Assembly (NCBI GenBank): GCA_017433245.1 | Contig: JAFRHO010000013.1 | Span: 25,421-89,420 of the forward strand | Direction of reading: 5' to 3' | DNA: 64,000 nt | Origin: Candidatus Saccharimonadota bacterium | Lineage (GTDB): Bacteria > Patescibacteriota > Saccharimonadia > Saccharimonadales > Saccharimonadaceae | Shown here: positions 53,784 through 62,238 of the stretch, in pieces | Layout of the letters: every line of letters starts with the position of its first letter | Numbering within the stretch: the first letter of the stretch is position 1 | Made by a program: the position numbers and the translations under genes | Notes under the pieces: generated by a model | Seen by the model: the letters and a program-made list of their open reading frames with translations, nothing else | What the model was told of the DNA's origin: nothing | Database searches by the model: none

Positions 53784-54963
53784 TGAAATATTTAGAGAGA
53801 AATGTCCTGACGGTGTGAGTTATGAGCCTTTGTGGAAATTGACTACTTGGGATAAGAGGTTTAATGCGGTAGATAACTCCAAACAACCAATGGTGATTAA
53901 ATATTACTATTATCTCGCAAATGACTTGAAGTCTCTCGTAAGAGAAAAAGGTGATGTAAAAATTCTTACAACTAATGAATCGGAATTATTCGCTTTGTCT
54001 GAAGAAGTGAAACCCGAAACGATTGCCGAACAAGAAGTTGTGGCTATACCTTGGGGTGGCAATCCTATAGTGCAGTATTATAAAGGGAAGTTTATTACGG
54101 CCGATAATCGTATTGCTATTTCAAATGATACTTCAAGATTAGATACAAAGTTTTTGTATTATATTCTCTTGAATAGACTTGAAGAAATAAGTTCGTTCTA
54201 TCGTGGTTCTGGCATAAAACACCCTAGTATGGCTAAGGTTTTAGATATGCGAATTCCTGTTCCTCCACTGGATATTCAACGAGAGATTGTTGGGGTGCTA
54301 GACGGTTTTACGGAGCTGGAGGCGGAGCTGGAAGCGGAGCTGGAAGCGGAGCTCACTAAAAGAAAACAGCAGTACGAGTATTATCGTAATCTGATATTCT
54401 CAAATCTAACCACTTCGAAGGATGGTGAAATCAACCTATTGGCCTTAAATACAGTTTCCACAATGCAACGAGGGACGTCAATTACAAAAAACACTGTTCA
54501 GTTAGGCAATATACCAGTAATATCTGGTGGAAGGGAACCATCGTTTTATTGTAATCAATTTAATCGCAACGGTGAGACAATTACGATTGCGGGGAGTGGG
54601 GCTGGAGCTGGCTATGTGCAATATTGGAATGAACCGATTTTTGTTAATGATGCTTTTTCTATTAAAGGTAATAATTGTGTTGAAACTAAGTATCTATATT
54701 ATTATCTGACAAATATTCAGGATGAGATATACGGTAAGAAAAAAGGCGGAGGAGTACCTCACGTTCACATATCGGATATTGAATACTATAAGGTCCCTGT
54801 TCCATCGAGAGACATTCAAAAACATATAATTAAAGTTTTGGATAGTTTTTATATCGTTTGTAATGATATAGGTATCGGTTTGCCAGCCGAAATTGAGGCT
54901 CGCCACAAACAATATGAATACTATCGTGATAAACTTTTAACATTTGAGGAGATAAGAAAATGA
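53770..54963 (+). CDS. hsdS: Type I restriction-modification specificity subunit HsdS
   Basis: Recognises the bipartite DNA target. The 397-residue protein has two target-recognition domains (about 1-175 and 205-370), each ending in a conserved helix (LDIQREIVGVLDGFTELEAEL and RDIQKHIIKVLDSF) and KRKQQYEYYRN / EARHKQYEYYRD repeats, the two-fold symmetry of type IC enzymes. Between the domains lies a run of 4-residue repeats (ELEA x3 + EL), like the TAEL repeats that set spacer length in EcoR124I. The stop overlaps the prrC start by 4 nt (ATGA). Confidence 0.94.
   Translation: MSKIDEIFREKCPDGVSYEPLWKLTTWDKRFNAVDNSKQPMVIKYYYYLANDLKSLVREKGDVKILTTNESELFALSEEVKPETIAEQEVVAIPWGGNPIVQYYKGKFITADNRIAISNDTSRLDTKFLYYILLNRLEEISSFYRGSGIKHPSMAKVLDMRIPVPPLDIQREIVGVLDGFTELEAELEAELEAELTKRKQQYEYYRNLIFSNLTTSKDGEINLLALNTVSTMQRGTSITKNTVQLGNIPVISGGREPSFYCNQFNRNGETITIAGSGAGAGYVQYWNEPIFVNDAFSIKGNNCVETKYLYYYLTNIQDEIYGKKKGGGVPHVHISDIEYYKVPVPSRDIQKHIIKVLDSFYIVCNDIGIGLPAEIEARHKQYEYYRDKLLTFEEIRK
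54313..54354 (+). repeat. 12-bp in-frame repeat in hsdS spacer helix
   Basis: GAGCTGGAxGCG occurs three times (54313-54324, 54325-54336, 54337-54348) plus a partial fourth (GAGCTC). Each unit adds four residues to the linker helix between the target-recognition domains; in EcoR124I the same kind of change alters the spacer of the target. Confidence 0.85.
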
Positions 54964-56081
54964 CATCTGATTCTGATAGGGATAAAGAACTGAGCAGTAT
55001 AGAAGAAGTCGCGAGTGAGCTTTTTGCTACGAGAAATACTCAAAAAACTACCGTGAATGTGATTTTTGCATTTAATGGCACTGGAAAAACTAGGTTGTCT
55101 AGATTGATTTCGGAATCCGAAGATGATAATTGTTTATGTTTTAATGCTATTTTTCAGGATTACTTTACTTGGAACAATGAAAACTGTGTACTCAATATAG
55201 ATAAAATGTCTTGGGTGGTGGAATATATAAACGAACAAGGTCTTCAAAAACAAATAGTTGAAAACTTTCAAAACTTCTATAGTGATATTTTTATTTATCC
55301 ACAGTTCTCATCGGACAGTCACGAGATAACATTTAGGGCAAAACTATTAGAGCCAGATAATGAGACTGGAGATGATTATACCGAGCCTATAAAGGTTTCT
55401 AAAGCGGAGGAGACTATATTTGTATGGTCGGTTTTTTATACTATTTTAGCTGGCGCATTTGCTGAACTTCAGGAGATTGAAGACAATCGTAGCACTGAAA
55501 TTTTTAACAACTTAGAATATGTTGTAATTGATGATCCAGTGTCATCTATTGATGATGCCGCCATCATAAAAATATCTTTGGCAATTTATGATTTATTAAA
55601 AAACTTTGCGAACAACAGTAAAAAGCCGGGTATTGATATACTAATAACTACGCATCACGCTTTATTCTTTAATGAAATTTGCAATGTGATTGATAGAGGG
55701 GATAAGAATTTGAAACTTAAATCATATATATTATCAAGAACAAAAGAACAAAAATATTTGCTGACAGATAATTCGCGAAATGTCTTTGGGTATCACTTAT
55801 TTTTGAGAAAAAAAATTGAAGAAGCAATTAAGAGTAATACTTTGGAAAAAAGTCATTACAATATGTTCAGGGTTTTGCTGGAAAAGACAAAGCTTTACTT
55901 TGGGTATAGAAATTTTGATGAATGTATGCCTGAATTTCGTGACAGAAAAGAAGCAATTCGGTTAATGAATAAACTTAGCCATTTTTCAGAGTTTGAATAT
56001 GCTGAGTTGACGGACAGAGAGAAAGAGATTTTTGTAGAGGCGTTTGATAAATATACGGCAAAGTTTAGGCCGGAGGAGTAA
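54960..56081 (+). CDS. prrC: PrrC-like anticodon nuclease
   Basis: In E. coli, PrrC is held silent by the type IC enzyme EcoprrI and cuts tRNA-Lys at the anticodon loop when a phage disables the restriction enzyme. This 373-residue protein matches PrrC: FNGTGKTRLSR Walker A (Phe38-Thr44), NAIFQDYFTWNNE, KAEETIFVWSVFYTIL, and Walker B VVIDDPVSSIDD (Asp191-192). The C-terminal nuclease triad is present: Arg304-x3-Glu308 in FRVLLEKTKLYFGY and His341 in NKLSHFSE, spaced 4 and 37 residues (R320/E324/H356 in E. coli PrrC, 4 and 36). The position between hsdS and hsdR is the same as in the prr locus. Confidence 0.88.
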   Translation: MTSDSDRDKELSSIEEVASELFATRNTQKTTVNVIFAFNGTGKTRLSRLISESEDDNCLCFNAIFQDYFTWNNENCVLNIDKMSWVVEYINEQGLQKQIVENFQNFYSDIFIYPQFSSDSHEITFRAKLLEPDNETGDDYTEPIKVSKAEETIFVWSVFYTILAGAFAELQEIEDNRSTEIFNNLEYVVIDDPVSSIDDAAIIKISLAIYDLLKNFANNSKKPGIDILITTHHALFFNEICNVIDRGDKNLKLKSYILSRTKEQKYLLTDNSRNVFGYHLFLRKKIEEAIKSNTLEKSHYNMFRVLLEKTKLYFGYRNFDECMPEFRDRKEAIRLMNKLSHFSEFEYAELTDREKEIFVEAFDKYTAKFRPEE

Positions 56082-56083
56082 TA

Positions 56084-59000
56084 ATGCAAGAAAAAAAATA
56101 CAATATGGTAGTTGAGAGTGGGTTATCTACTGTATTGGCGGAGTACAAGCCCGAAAAAAGAAATTCGCAGTCATATCAAAGTGAAGCGGAACTTGAAAAA
56201 GAATTTATTGAGAATTTAAAAGGGCAAGGATATGAATATTTATCTATTCATGACGCGCATGATCTTGAGGATAATTTAAGGATACAATTGCAGGATTTGA
56301 ATGCTTATACTTTTTCGGATGAAGAATGGAGAAGATTTTTTTCGGAAAATATAGTTGGGAATTCGGAGGGCGTGGTTGAGAAAACTAGAAAAATTCAGAA
56401 AGACCATGTGCAAGTTCTTAAACAGGATAATGGGTTAACGAAGAATGTTTATTTGATTGACAAGAAAAATATTCACAATAATCGTCTTCAAGTTATAAAT
56501 CAATATACGAATGGGACAGATGTTGGCGTCGCGAGAGATAATCGTTATGATGTGACGATTCTCGTAAACGGTTTACCTCTGGTACATATTGAACTTAAGC
56601 GCCGTGGCGTGCAAATTCGTGAAGCGTTTAATCAGATAAAGCGTTACGCTCGTGATAGTTTTTGGGCCGGTTCTGGTTTATTTGAATATATCCAGATTTT
56701 TGTTATTTCTAATGGTACTCATACGAAATATTATTCTAATACAACTCGCATTAGTCATGTTAAAGAACTTGGTGAAATGGCTCGTAAAAAATCAAAAAGA
56801 ACCAGTAATAGTTTTGAATTTACAAGTTATTGGGCAGATGCCAAGAATAAGACAATTCCTGATTTAGTTGATTTTACAAAGACTTTCTTTAATAAGTCTA
56901 CTATACTAAATGTGATAACCAAGTATTGCGTCTTTGATTCCGACAATAAACTTCTAGTAATGAGGCCGTATCAAATTGTTGCGACAGAACAGATTTTGAA
57001 TCGGATTGAAATAGCTACAAATTATAAGTGGTTAGGGACTGTTAAGGCAGGTGGTTATATTTGGCACACTACTGGCTCTGGTAAAACTTTGACTTCATTC
57101 AAAACGGCGCAGCTAGTTGCTGAATTACCTAGTGTCGAAAAAGTATTATTTGTGGTTGATCGGAAGGATTTGGACTACCAGACGATGAAAGAATACGATC
57201 GTTTTGAGAAAGGTGCGGCGAATGGAAACAAATCGACGAGGATTCTTCAAAATCAATTGGAAGATAAAGATAAGAACGGCAATCCGCATAAGTATTCGAT
57301 TATCGTGACAACAATTCAGAAACTCGGAGTGTTCATCCATAAGAATCCAGTGCATGAAGTTTATCAAAAGCATGTGGTGATTATATTTGATGAATGTCAC
57401 CGTTCTCAGTTCGGGGAAATGCATACCGATATTGTGAGGACATTTAAGAATTATCATATTTTTGGGTTTACTGGGACGCCGATTTTCGCAGCAAATGCTG
57501 GTAGTGGTGGTAATCCACAACTTCGCACAACAGAGCAAGCTTTTGGCGAAAAGCTACATACTTATACAATCGTGGATGCGATTAACGACAAAAATGTTTT
57601 GCCGTTTCGGATAGATTACCTTAATACCATTAAGGAGCGTGACAATATTGTTGATAAACAGGTAAGTTCTATTGATCGCGAGCGAGCGTTATTAGCTCCT
57701 GAGCGTATTTCTCAAGTTGTAGGATATATTTTGGACCATTTTGATCAGAAAACTATACGCAATCGCTTTTACTCATTTAGTCGAACTCTGAATATTACTG
57801 ATGTGGTTAAGTATGGTGATGCAAAAAGAGAGGTGTTGAACGGACGTATTAATGGATTCAATTCTATTTTAGCTACTGCTTCTATTCCGGCCGCGCAACG
57901 TTATTATCTAGAATTTAAAAAACAACTAGCAGAAAGGGGAAGCGAGCTTAAGATTGCTACTATTTTCAGTTTTTCAGCTAATGAGGATGATCCGGATGAT
58001 ATTTTTCCAGATGAAGATTTTGATACATCTGGTCTCGATCAGCCATCTCGTGATTTTCTCGATTCGGCTATTGATGATTACAATAAGTTATTTAATACCA
58101 ACTATGATACCTCAAGTGATGCCTTCCAAAACTATTATAAGGATTTATCACTACGCGTAAAAAACCGAGAAATTGACCTTTTGATTGTTGTGAATATGTT
58201 CCTTACTGGCTTTGATGCTACTACGCTTAACACTTTATGGGTAGACAAAGAGCTGAGGATGCACGGACTAATTCAGGCGTTCTCTCGGACTAACCGTATC
58301 CTGAATTCTGTTAAGCAATATGGTAATATAATCTGTTTCCGTAATCTTTCAAAAAAAGTGGATGAAGCTGTCGGTCTATTTGGCGATAAAGATGCATCTG
58401 GAATTGTGCTACTAAAAAGTTACGATGAATACTTTAATGGTTACGATGAAAATGGCGTGCATAAAAATGGATACAAAGATTATATTGTTGAATTATCTGA
58501 AAAATATCCACTAGGAGAAAGTATTGACGGTGAACAGAATCAAAAAGATTTTATTAAACTGTTTGGTAAGATACTTAGACTTAGAAACATCTTAATGTCC
58601 TTTGATAAGTTTGTCGAGGATGATATTCTTTCGCCGCGCGACTTACAAGATTATCAAAGTATCTATCTTGATATGTATCAAGATTTACGAGGGAGAGATA
58701 GTGCGGACACTGAAGTGATTGATGATGATTTAGTGTTTGAAATAGAGTTGGTCCGTCAAGCTGAAGTAAATGTTGATTATATACTTGCGCTTGTGGCAAA
58801 ATATCATGAGACTAATTGTACCAATAAGGATATTCTCGTTAGTATTGATAAGGCGGTTGATTCTAGTATTGAGCTTAGAAGTAAGAAAGAGCTTATTCAC
58901 AGCTTTATCGTTTTATATTCGGCGCGGAGGGACAATGAGATACATGATGCGTGGCATAAGTTTGTGAATTTTGAAAGAGAAAATGAGCTGAATACTATTA

Positions 59001-59203
59001 TTGAGGAAAATAACCTAAATCCTGCTGAAACAAAGCGGCTTGTGACCAATTCATTTCGTGATGGCGTAATGAAGACTACCGGAACGGATGTTGATAGAAT
59101 AATGCCTGCAATTTCTCGGTTTAGTGGGGAAAGAACGCAAAAGAAAAAGAGCGTGATTGCGAGGTTGGTACAATTCTTTGAAAAGTATTTTGGGGCGATA
59201 TAG
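56084..59203 (+). CDS. hsdR: Type I restriction enzyme HsdR (motor/nuclease subunit)
   Basis: The ATP-dependent DNA translocase and endonuclease. The 1039-residue length is usual. The N-terminal nuclease site is Asp156 ... Glu170-Leu-Lys172 in YDVTILVNGLPLVHIELKRRG-like order (D...ExK). Superfamily 2 motor motifs follow: Walker A TTGSGKT (330-335 region), DECH at 436-439, GFTGTPIF, and later VNMFLTGFDA and QAFSRTNR. It follows prrC by 2 nt with GGAGG inside the end of prrC. Last gene of the RM operon. Confidence 0.97.
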   Translation: MQEKKYNMVVESGLSTVLAEYKPEKRNSQSYQSEAELEKEFIENLKGQGYEYLSIHDAHDLEDNLRIQLQDLNAYTFSDEEWRRFFSENIVGNSEGVVEKTRKIQKDHVQVLKQDNGLTKNVYLIDKKNIHNNRLQVINQYTNGTDVGVARDNRYDVTILVNGLPLVHIELKRRGVQIREAFNQIKRYARDSFWAGSGLFEYIQIFVISNGTHTKYYSNTTRISHVKELGEMARKKSKRTSNSFEFTSYWADAKNKTIPDLVDFTKTFFNKSTILNVITKYCVFDSDNKLLVMRPYQIVATEQILNRIEIATNYKWLGTVKAGGYIWHTTGSGKTLTSFKTAQLVAELPSVEKVLFVVDRKDLDYQTMKEYDRFEKGAANGNKSTRILQNQLEDKDKNGNPHKYSIIVTTIQKLGVFIHKNPVHEVYQKHVVIIFDECHRSQFGEMHTDIVRTFKNYHIFGFTGTPIFAANAGSGGNPQLRTTEQAFGEKLHTYTIVDAINDKNVLPFRIDYLNTIKERDNIVDKQVSSIDRERALLAPERISQVVGYILDHFDQKTIRNRFYSFSRTLNITDVVKYGDAKREVLNGRINGFNSILATASIPAAQRYYLEFKKQLAERGSELKIATIFSFSANEDDPDDIFPDEDFDTSGLDQPSRDFLDSAIDDYNKLFNTNYDTSSDAFQNYYKDLSLRVKNREIDLLIVVNMFLTGFDATTLNTLWVDKELRMHGLIQAFSRTNRILNSVKQYGNIICFRNLSKKVDEAVGLFGDKDASGIVLLKSYDEYFNGYDENGVHKNGYKDYIVELSEKYPLGESIDGEQNQKDFIKLFGKILRLRNILMSFDKFVEDDILSPRDLQDYQSIYLDMYQDLRGRDSADTEVIDDDLVFEIELVRQAEVNVDYILALVAKYHETNCTNKDILVSIDKAVDSSIELRSKKELIHSFIVLYSARRDNEIHDAWHKFVNFERENELNTIIEENNLNPAETKRLVTNSFRDGVMKTTGTDVDRIMPAISRFSGERTQKKKSVIARLVQFFEKYFGAI

Positions 59204-59209
59204 CTTTAT

Positions 59210-59797
59210 TTAATCGAAATTCGAAATCGCGCCATTATACTCTTTAAGCCATTTTAATCGCTGGTAGAAATCATTCTCAAGTTTCACTTTGGTGGCATGG
59301 ATACCTGGATTCAATGCCCAATTTTCTTGCACCATGTTCATCGGGTTGAATGGGTAGATCTCATCGTTAACTTGAAAATCGTTCTTTGCACAATATGGCT
59401 GAATAGAATATGGAATTTCCATAGAGCTAGGTATTATCACTTGATTATTATTGTGTTCCAAGAGATAATCTAGCATTGTTCTAGATTCGGGATCCATGGA
59501 ATCAACAATATTTAATAATTCTTCTTTAATTTTTTCATTCCTGGTTTTTATAATTTTTCTCTTTTGTATGTATTGAATTGTTTTACTCAAAAGATGTTTT
59601 ATGAGCAAGACTAAAATAAAGGATGCAAAGAACAATAAAACTCCGTACATTTTTTCGCTGAGTTTTATTAATGGCAAAATGGCATCGCGTGTAGTTGCGT
59701 ATAATAGTATAGATATTACAATCGCAATACTGCCTGTGATTAAATATTTTTCTATGATAATTTTTATTAAATCTAGTGCTTTTTCTAAGATGTTCAT
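59210..59797 (-). CDS. Two-helix membrane protein, possibly SieB-like superinfection exclusion
   Basis: A 195-residue protein with two membrane helices (about 15-35 and 46-65: LITGSIAIVISILLYATT, YGVLLFFASFILVLL), then a soluble C-terminal part (LNIVDSMDPESRTMLDYLLEHNNNQVIIP). Size, topology and this part resemble SieB/superinfection exclusion proteins, which block phage growth; similarity is weak. The ATG at 59797 has an AAAGGAG site; longer in-frame readings would run antisense through the next gene. Convergent to hsdR (6-nt gap), inside the defence island. Confidence 0.55.
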   Translation of the reverse strand: MNILEKALDLIKIIIEKYLITGSIAIVISILLYATTRDAILPLIKLSEKMYGVLLFFASFILVLLIKHLLSKTIQYIQKRKIIKTRNEKIKEELLNIVDSMDPESRTMLDYLLEHNNNQVIIPSSMEIPYSIQPYCAKNDFQVNDEIYPFNPMNMVQENWALNPGIHATKVKLENDFYQRLKWLKEYNGAISNFD

Positions 59798-59926
59798 GAA
59801 ACTCCTTTTTATAATTATCGTCATTATAGCACTATTACAAGCTTTCGTAAATATTATTTTACAATAAATGTTTATTTTCTTGACATTGTGTAGTATAATG
59901 GGGGTAGATAAGTGAAAGGAAAAACT

Positions 59927-60646
59927 ATGAGTGGGTTTAATGCAAAAGCAGTTATTGATGCCAGGAAAGCACGTGGATTGACGCAGGAGCAGGTTGCGGA
60001 TATTCTTTGCGTGAGTCGCCCGACTTATATCAATATTGAGAATGGAAAGAAGGAGCCTACTCTGAGTCAAGCGGAAGTGCTGGCTGGTGTTTTTCGATTG
60101 AATCTTGAAGATTTGCTGGATACTTCTGACGGTGTAGTGGGATTTGCGGATTCGGCGGATGCTTTTAAAAAGTTTAAACAGGTACTTTTGAATGCGCTGA
60201 AATATGGCGCAGATGAAGATGGGAAAATTACGAAGACTAAATTGGCGAAGTTGGTGTATCTCGCGGATTTTATTTGGTTTTATGAAAACTCGAAGCCGCT
60301 CACGGGTGTGAAATATCGCAAGATGTCGCAAGGTCCGGTGCCATATGAATATTTTAGGGCGCTAGATGAACTGGAGGAAGACGGTGTGATTTCGCGCGAA
60401 TCTAAAGGGCAGGCAATTATGCTGTCACTTACAGAAAGGCAAGCGCCGACGGGTAAATTGGCGGATAATGAGATTAAAATGGTAAAAAAAGTGAGCGAAG
60501 CGTGGAAGGGTAAGCCGACGCTTGATATCGTGAATTTTACACATGAGCAATTGCCGTGGCAAATTTGCCTGGATGATGAAGTAATACCATATGGCCTAAT
60601 TTTCCAAGAGGAACCAGAAAAGATTTATGGACCAGTGCAAATATAA
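59927..60646 (+). CDS. Antitoxin: HTH_XRE plus Panacea (DUF4065) domain
   Basis: The 239-residue protein has an N-terminal XRE-type helix-turn-helix (residues about 8-62; RGLTQEQVADILCVSRPTYINIENG) and a C-terminal Panacea/DUF4065 domain (about 85-215; TKLAKLVYLADFIWF, GVKYRKMSQGPVPYEYFRALDELEEDG). Panacea domains are known as antitoxins that neutralise many unrelated toxins (PanA). The helix-turn-helix would allow autorepression. The ATG at 59927 follows AAAGGA; a GTG 15 nt upstream overlaps that site. The next gene overlaps by 20 nt. Confidence 0.88.
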   Translation: MSGFNAKAVIDARKARGLTQEQVADILCVSRPTYINIENGKKEPTLSQAEVLAGVFRLNLEDLLDTSDGVVGFADSADAFKKFKQVLLNALKYGADEDGKITKTKLAKLVYLADFIWFYENSKPLTGVKYRKMSQGPVPYEYFRALDELEEDGVISRESKGQAIMLSLTERQAPTGKLADNEIKMVKKVSEAWKGKPTLDIVNFTHEQLPWQICLDDEVIPYGLIFQEEPEKIYGPVQI

Positions 60647-61034
60647 TGTCGTGTTTGAGGCTTTTGCGGAAAGACATTTTATGAAGTCTTTTGCAAAGAA
60701 ACACAAGTCTAATTGGACGAAGACGCGAGATAATATTGGGTTCATGTGTGGTCGTATTGATAATATGTTGGAATCGCAAAGGGCGGATTTGATAGCAACG
60801 TCGTCGGATGGGTGCTATAGATTAGTGAAGTTGGATTTTGCAATTTTTGGAATTAAAGAGTCGCCGAAGCGGTCAGGAAATCGGTGCATTTTGTGTGTAG
60901 ATGATAGGCTAAAGCTGGTACGGGTGCTGTTGGTGTATGCAAAGACAGATTTGCCTGCTAAGAATGAGACGCAGGAATGGAAGAAGTTGGTGCGAAATGA
61001 GTATGATGATGTGAAGGGGTGGTTTGGGCTATAA
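60627..61034 (+). CDS. Putative toxin of Panacea toxin-antitoxin pair
   Basis: A 135-residue basic protein whose ATG overlaps the antitoxin end by 20 nt, the typical tight coupling of such pairs. Its centre and end (RLVKLDFAIFGIKESPKRSGNR, LVRVLLVYAKTDLP, EWKKLVRNEY) resemble a ParE/RelE-like ribonuclease fold (KSPKRSGNRCI, LVYAKTD patterns). Its position and size suggest PanT, the toxin partner. Catalytic residues cannot be assigned by eye. Its stop overlaps a TATAAT that may drive the next small ORF. Confidence 0.75.
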   Translation: MDQCKYNVVFEAFAERHFMKSFAKKHKSNWTKTRDNIGFMCGRIDNMLESQRADLIATSSDGCYRLVKLDFAIFGIKESPKRSGNRCILCVDDRLKLVRVLLVYAKTDLPAKNETQEWKKLVRNEYDDVKGWFGL

Positions 61035-61035
61035 T
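61030..61035 (+). promoter_or_regulatory. -10 box upstream of small basic ORF
   Basis: TATAAT overlapping the toxin stop; about 70 nt later comes an AAAGGAG site and ATG. Confidence 0.45.
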
Positions 61036-61112
61036 ACATAATACGGGAAGACATGGACAAAAAGAGATAATAAGAACTTAGTTTTGTGAAAACAAAAACG
61101 AAAGGAGTCGCG

Positions 61113-61253
61113 ATGCTAGAAATTGAATTTCATTTCAAACTAACTCGTAAACCTAAAGCTAAAAAATTACTGTTCAAGCCGATTTTGAACAGTAAGGTCC
61201 CCCGTAGACCTAGCAAGTTTTTAGCGCTTGCTATTAAGATAATTGTAAAATAA
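61113..61253 (+). CDS. 46-residue basic small protein
   Basis: The ORF begins MLEIEFHFKLTRKPKAKK and ends AIKIIVK, with about a quarter of residues Lys or Arg. AAAGGAG lies 5 nt before the ATG. An 11-bp inverted repeat sits in its centre (61167-61195). It lies in the 320-nt gap between the toxin and the HAD-like gene; the flanks hold nothing else recognisable. Could also be a structured RNA region with a chance ORF. No family recognised. Confidence 0.5.
   Translation: MLEIEFHFKLTRKPKAKKLLFKPILNSKVPRRPSKFLALAIKIIVK
61167..61195 (+). other. 11-bp perfect inverted repeat within small ORF
   Basis: TTACTGTTCAA, 7-nt loop, TTGAACAGTAA. No T-run follows. Could be an operator or an RNA hairpin. Confidence 0.55.
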
Positions 61254-61345
61254 CGATTCGGAAAATGCAAGTGGTTTTGTAATCTTGGGGTGCCTCGTGT
61301 GTTAGCTAAACGTACATTTTGTAATCTCGTGGTGCTCCGTGGTAA

Positions 61346-61351
61346 TATATA
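61346..61351 (+). promoter_or_regulatory. Possible -10 box, leaderless start
   Basis: TATATA 6 nt before the ATG at 61358, in an AT-rich stretch; weaker than the other leaderless promoters here. Confidence 0.35.
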
Positions 61352-61357
61352 GATATC

Positions 61358-61780
61358 ATGCAGAAAATAGATAAGATTTATTTCGACATTGATGGGGTAA
61401 TTAGAGGCGTGGCTTCGTCGAAAGAAGATATAATGTCGCTTCTAAGATTTTGTATGGACAATTATCCGGGAGCGGTTTATTGGCTTACTACGCATTGCCG
61501 TGGTGGGGAAAATCATGTTTACTATGCACTGAAAGGTGAGTTTCCAGATGAGTTTGTAGAAGAACTTTGCCAGAAGGTTCTGCCGACTGAATGGGGAGCA
61601 CTGAAAACCGATGCGATTGATATGGACTCGGATTTTGTGTGGTTTGACGATAATTTGTTCGAGGCGGAACGGATAGTATTGGAACGGAATTATGTTTTGG
61701 ATGGATACTTCAAAATGGACCCGCGAGATCCGGAAATGGCGAAAAAGGCATTGGAGTTTTTAAAGAATTTTTCTAAGTGA
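61358..61780 (+). CDS. HAD-like small hydrolase (hypothetical)
   Basis: The 140-residue protein opens with YFDIDGVIRG, the DxD nucleophile motif of the haloacid dehalogenase superfamily, and has WFDDNLFEAE later, fitting the DD motif of a short HAD-like enzyme. The middle (AVYWLTTHCRGGENH) supplies the T/S motif. Substrate unknown, probably a phosphate ester. No Shine-Dalgarno site is seen. It is followed by a leaderless promoter for the next gene at its stop. Confidence 0.7.
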   Translation: MQKIDKIYFDIDGVIRGVASSKEDIMSLLRFCMDNYPGAVYWLTTHCRGGENHVYYALKGEFPDEFVEELCQKVLPTEWGALKTDAIDMDSDFVWFDDNLFEAERIVLERNYVLDGYFKMDPRDPEMAKKALEFLKNFSK

Positions 61781-61786
61781 TATAAT
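61781..61786 (+). promoter_or_regulatory. -10 box, leaderless start
   Basis: TATAAT in TGATATAAT context, 6 nt before the ATG at 61793. Confidence 0.6.
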
Positions 61787-61792
61787 TGAACT

Positions 61793-62227
61793 ATGGATAA
61801 AGTGATTAAACAAAGCATTGACGCGCGGAAAAATGCGTTTTCTGCAAGTTTCGAGATTGACGATGAAATGCAGAAAAAGATTGATGCGCTATTCACTGAA
61901 ATAGATAAACTGGGGGAGAAATGTAAAGACGCGGGGGAGTTTGAAGCAGAATTTAGCAAAAGTCCGTTGAATCAAAAATATATGGATTTATTTACGGAGA
62001 TTGCGACGAAGGGGGCTACGAAGAATGCAATGAAAGGTGCAGCGGTGGGTGCGGTGCAGAGCGCAGCAGAACAAGCGTTAAAAAATGTAGTGCCAACTCG
62101 GGCGGCGGTGCACCAGAAGGCTTATGACGAAGTACGCAAAATTCCTGGCGTGGGAGATGCGATAGACATTGGTGAAAAAGCAAGCTATGTGGGACATCTC
62201 GCAAAACTGTTTAGAAAGAAGAAATAA
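61793..62227 (+). CDS. Hypothetical helical protein
   Basis: A 144-residue protein with an acidic helical N-terminus (MDKVIKQSIDARKN..., KIDALFTEIDKL), a small Gly/Ala-rich segment (KGATKNAMKGAAVGAVQSAAEQ) that could form a weak amphipathic helix, and a basic C-terminus (FRKKK). No signal peptide or clear membrane helix. The Gly/Ala segment is similar to those of pore-forming or membrane-binding peptides but the match is compositional only. No family recognised. Confidence 0.65.
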   Translation: MDKVIKQSIDARKNAFSASFEIDDEMQKKIDALFTEIDKLGEKCKDAGEFEAEFSKSPLNQKYMDLFTEIATKGATKNAMKGAAVGAVQSAAEQALKNVVPTRAAVHQKAYDEVRKIPGVGDAIDIGEKASYVGHLAKLFRKKK

Positions 62228-62238
62228 AGGATAGACTT

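Noticed and set aside
59880..59899. TTGACA and TATAAT upstream of the Panacea antitoxin as a promoter pair
   Set aside because: The spacer is only 8 nt, far from the 16-18 nt required; the TATAAT may still act alone as an extended -10.
59798..60331. Long minus-strand reading upstream of the SieB-like protein
   Set aside because: It runs antisense through the Panacea antitoxin gene, and a proper Shine-Dalgarno site and ATG occur at 59797.
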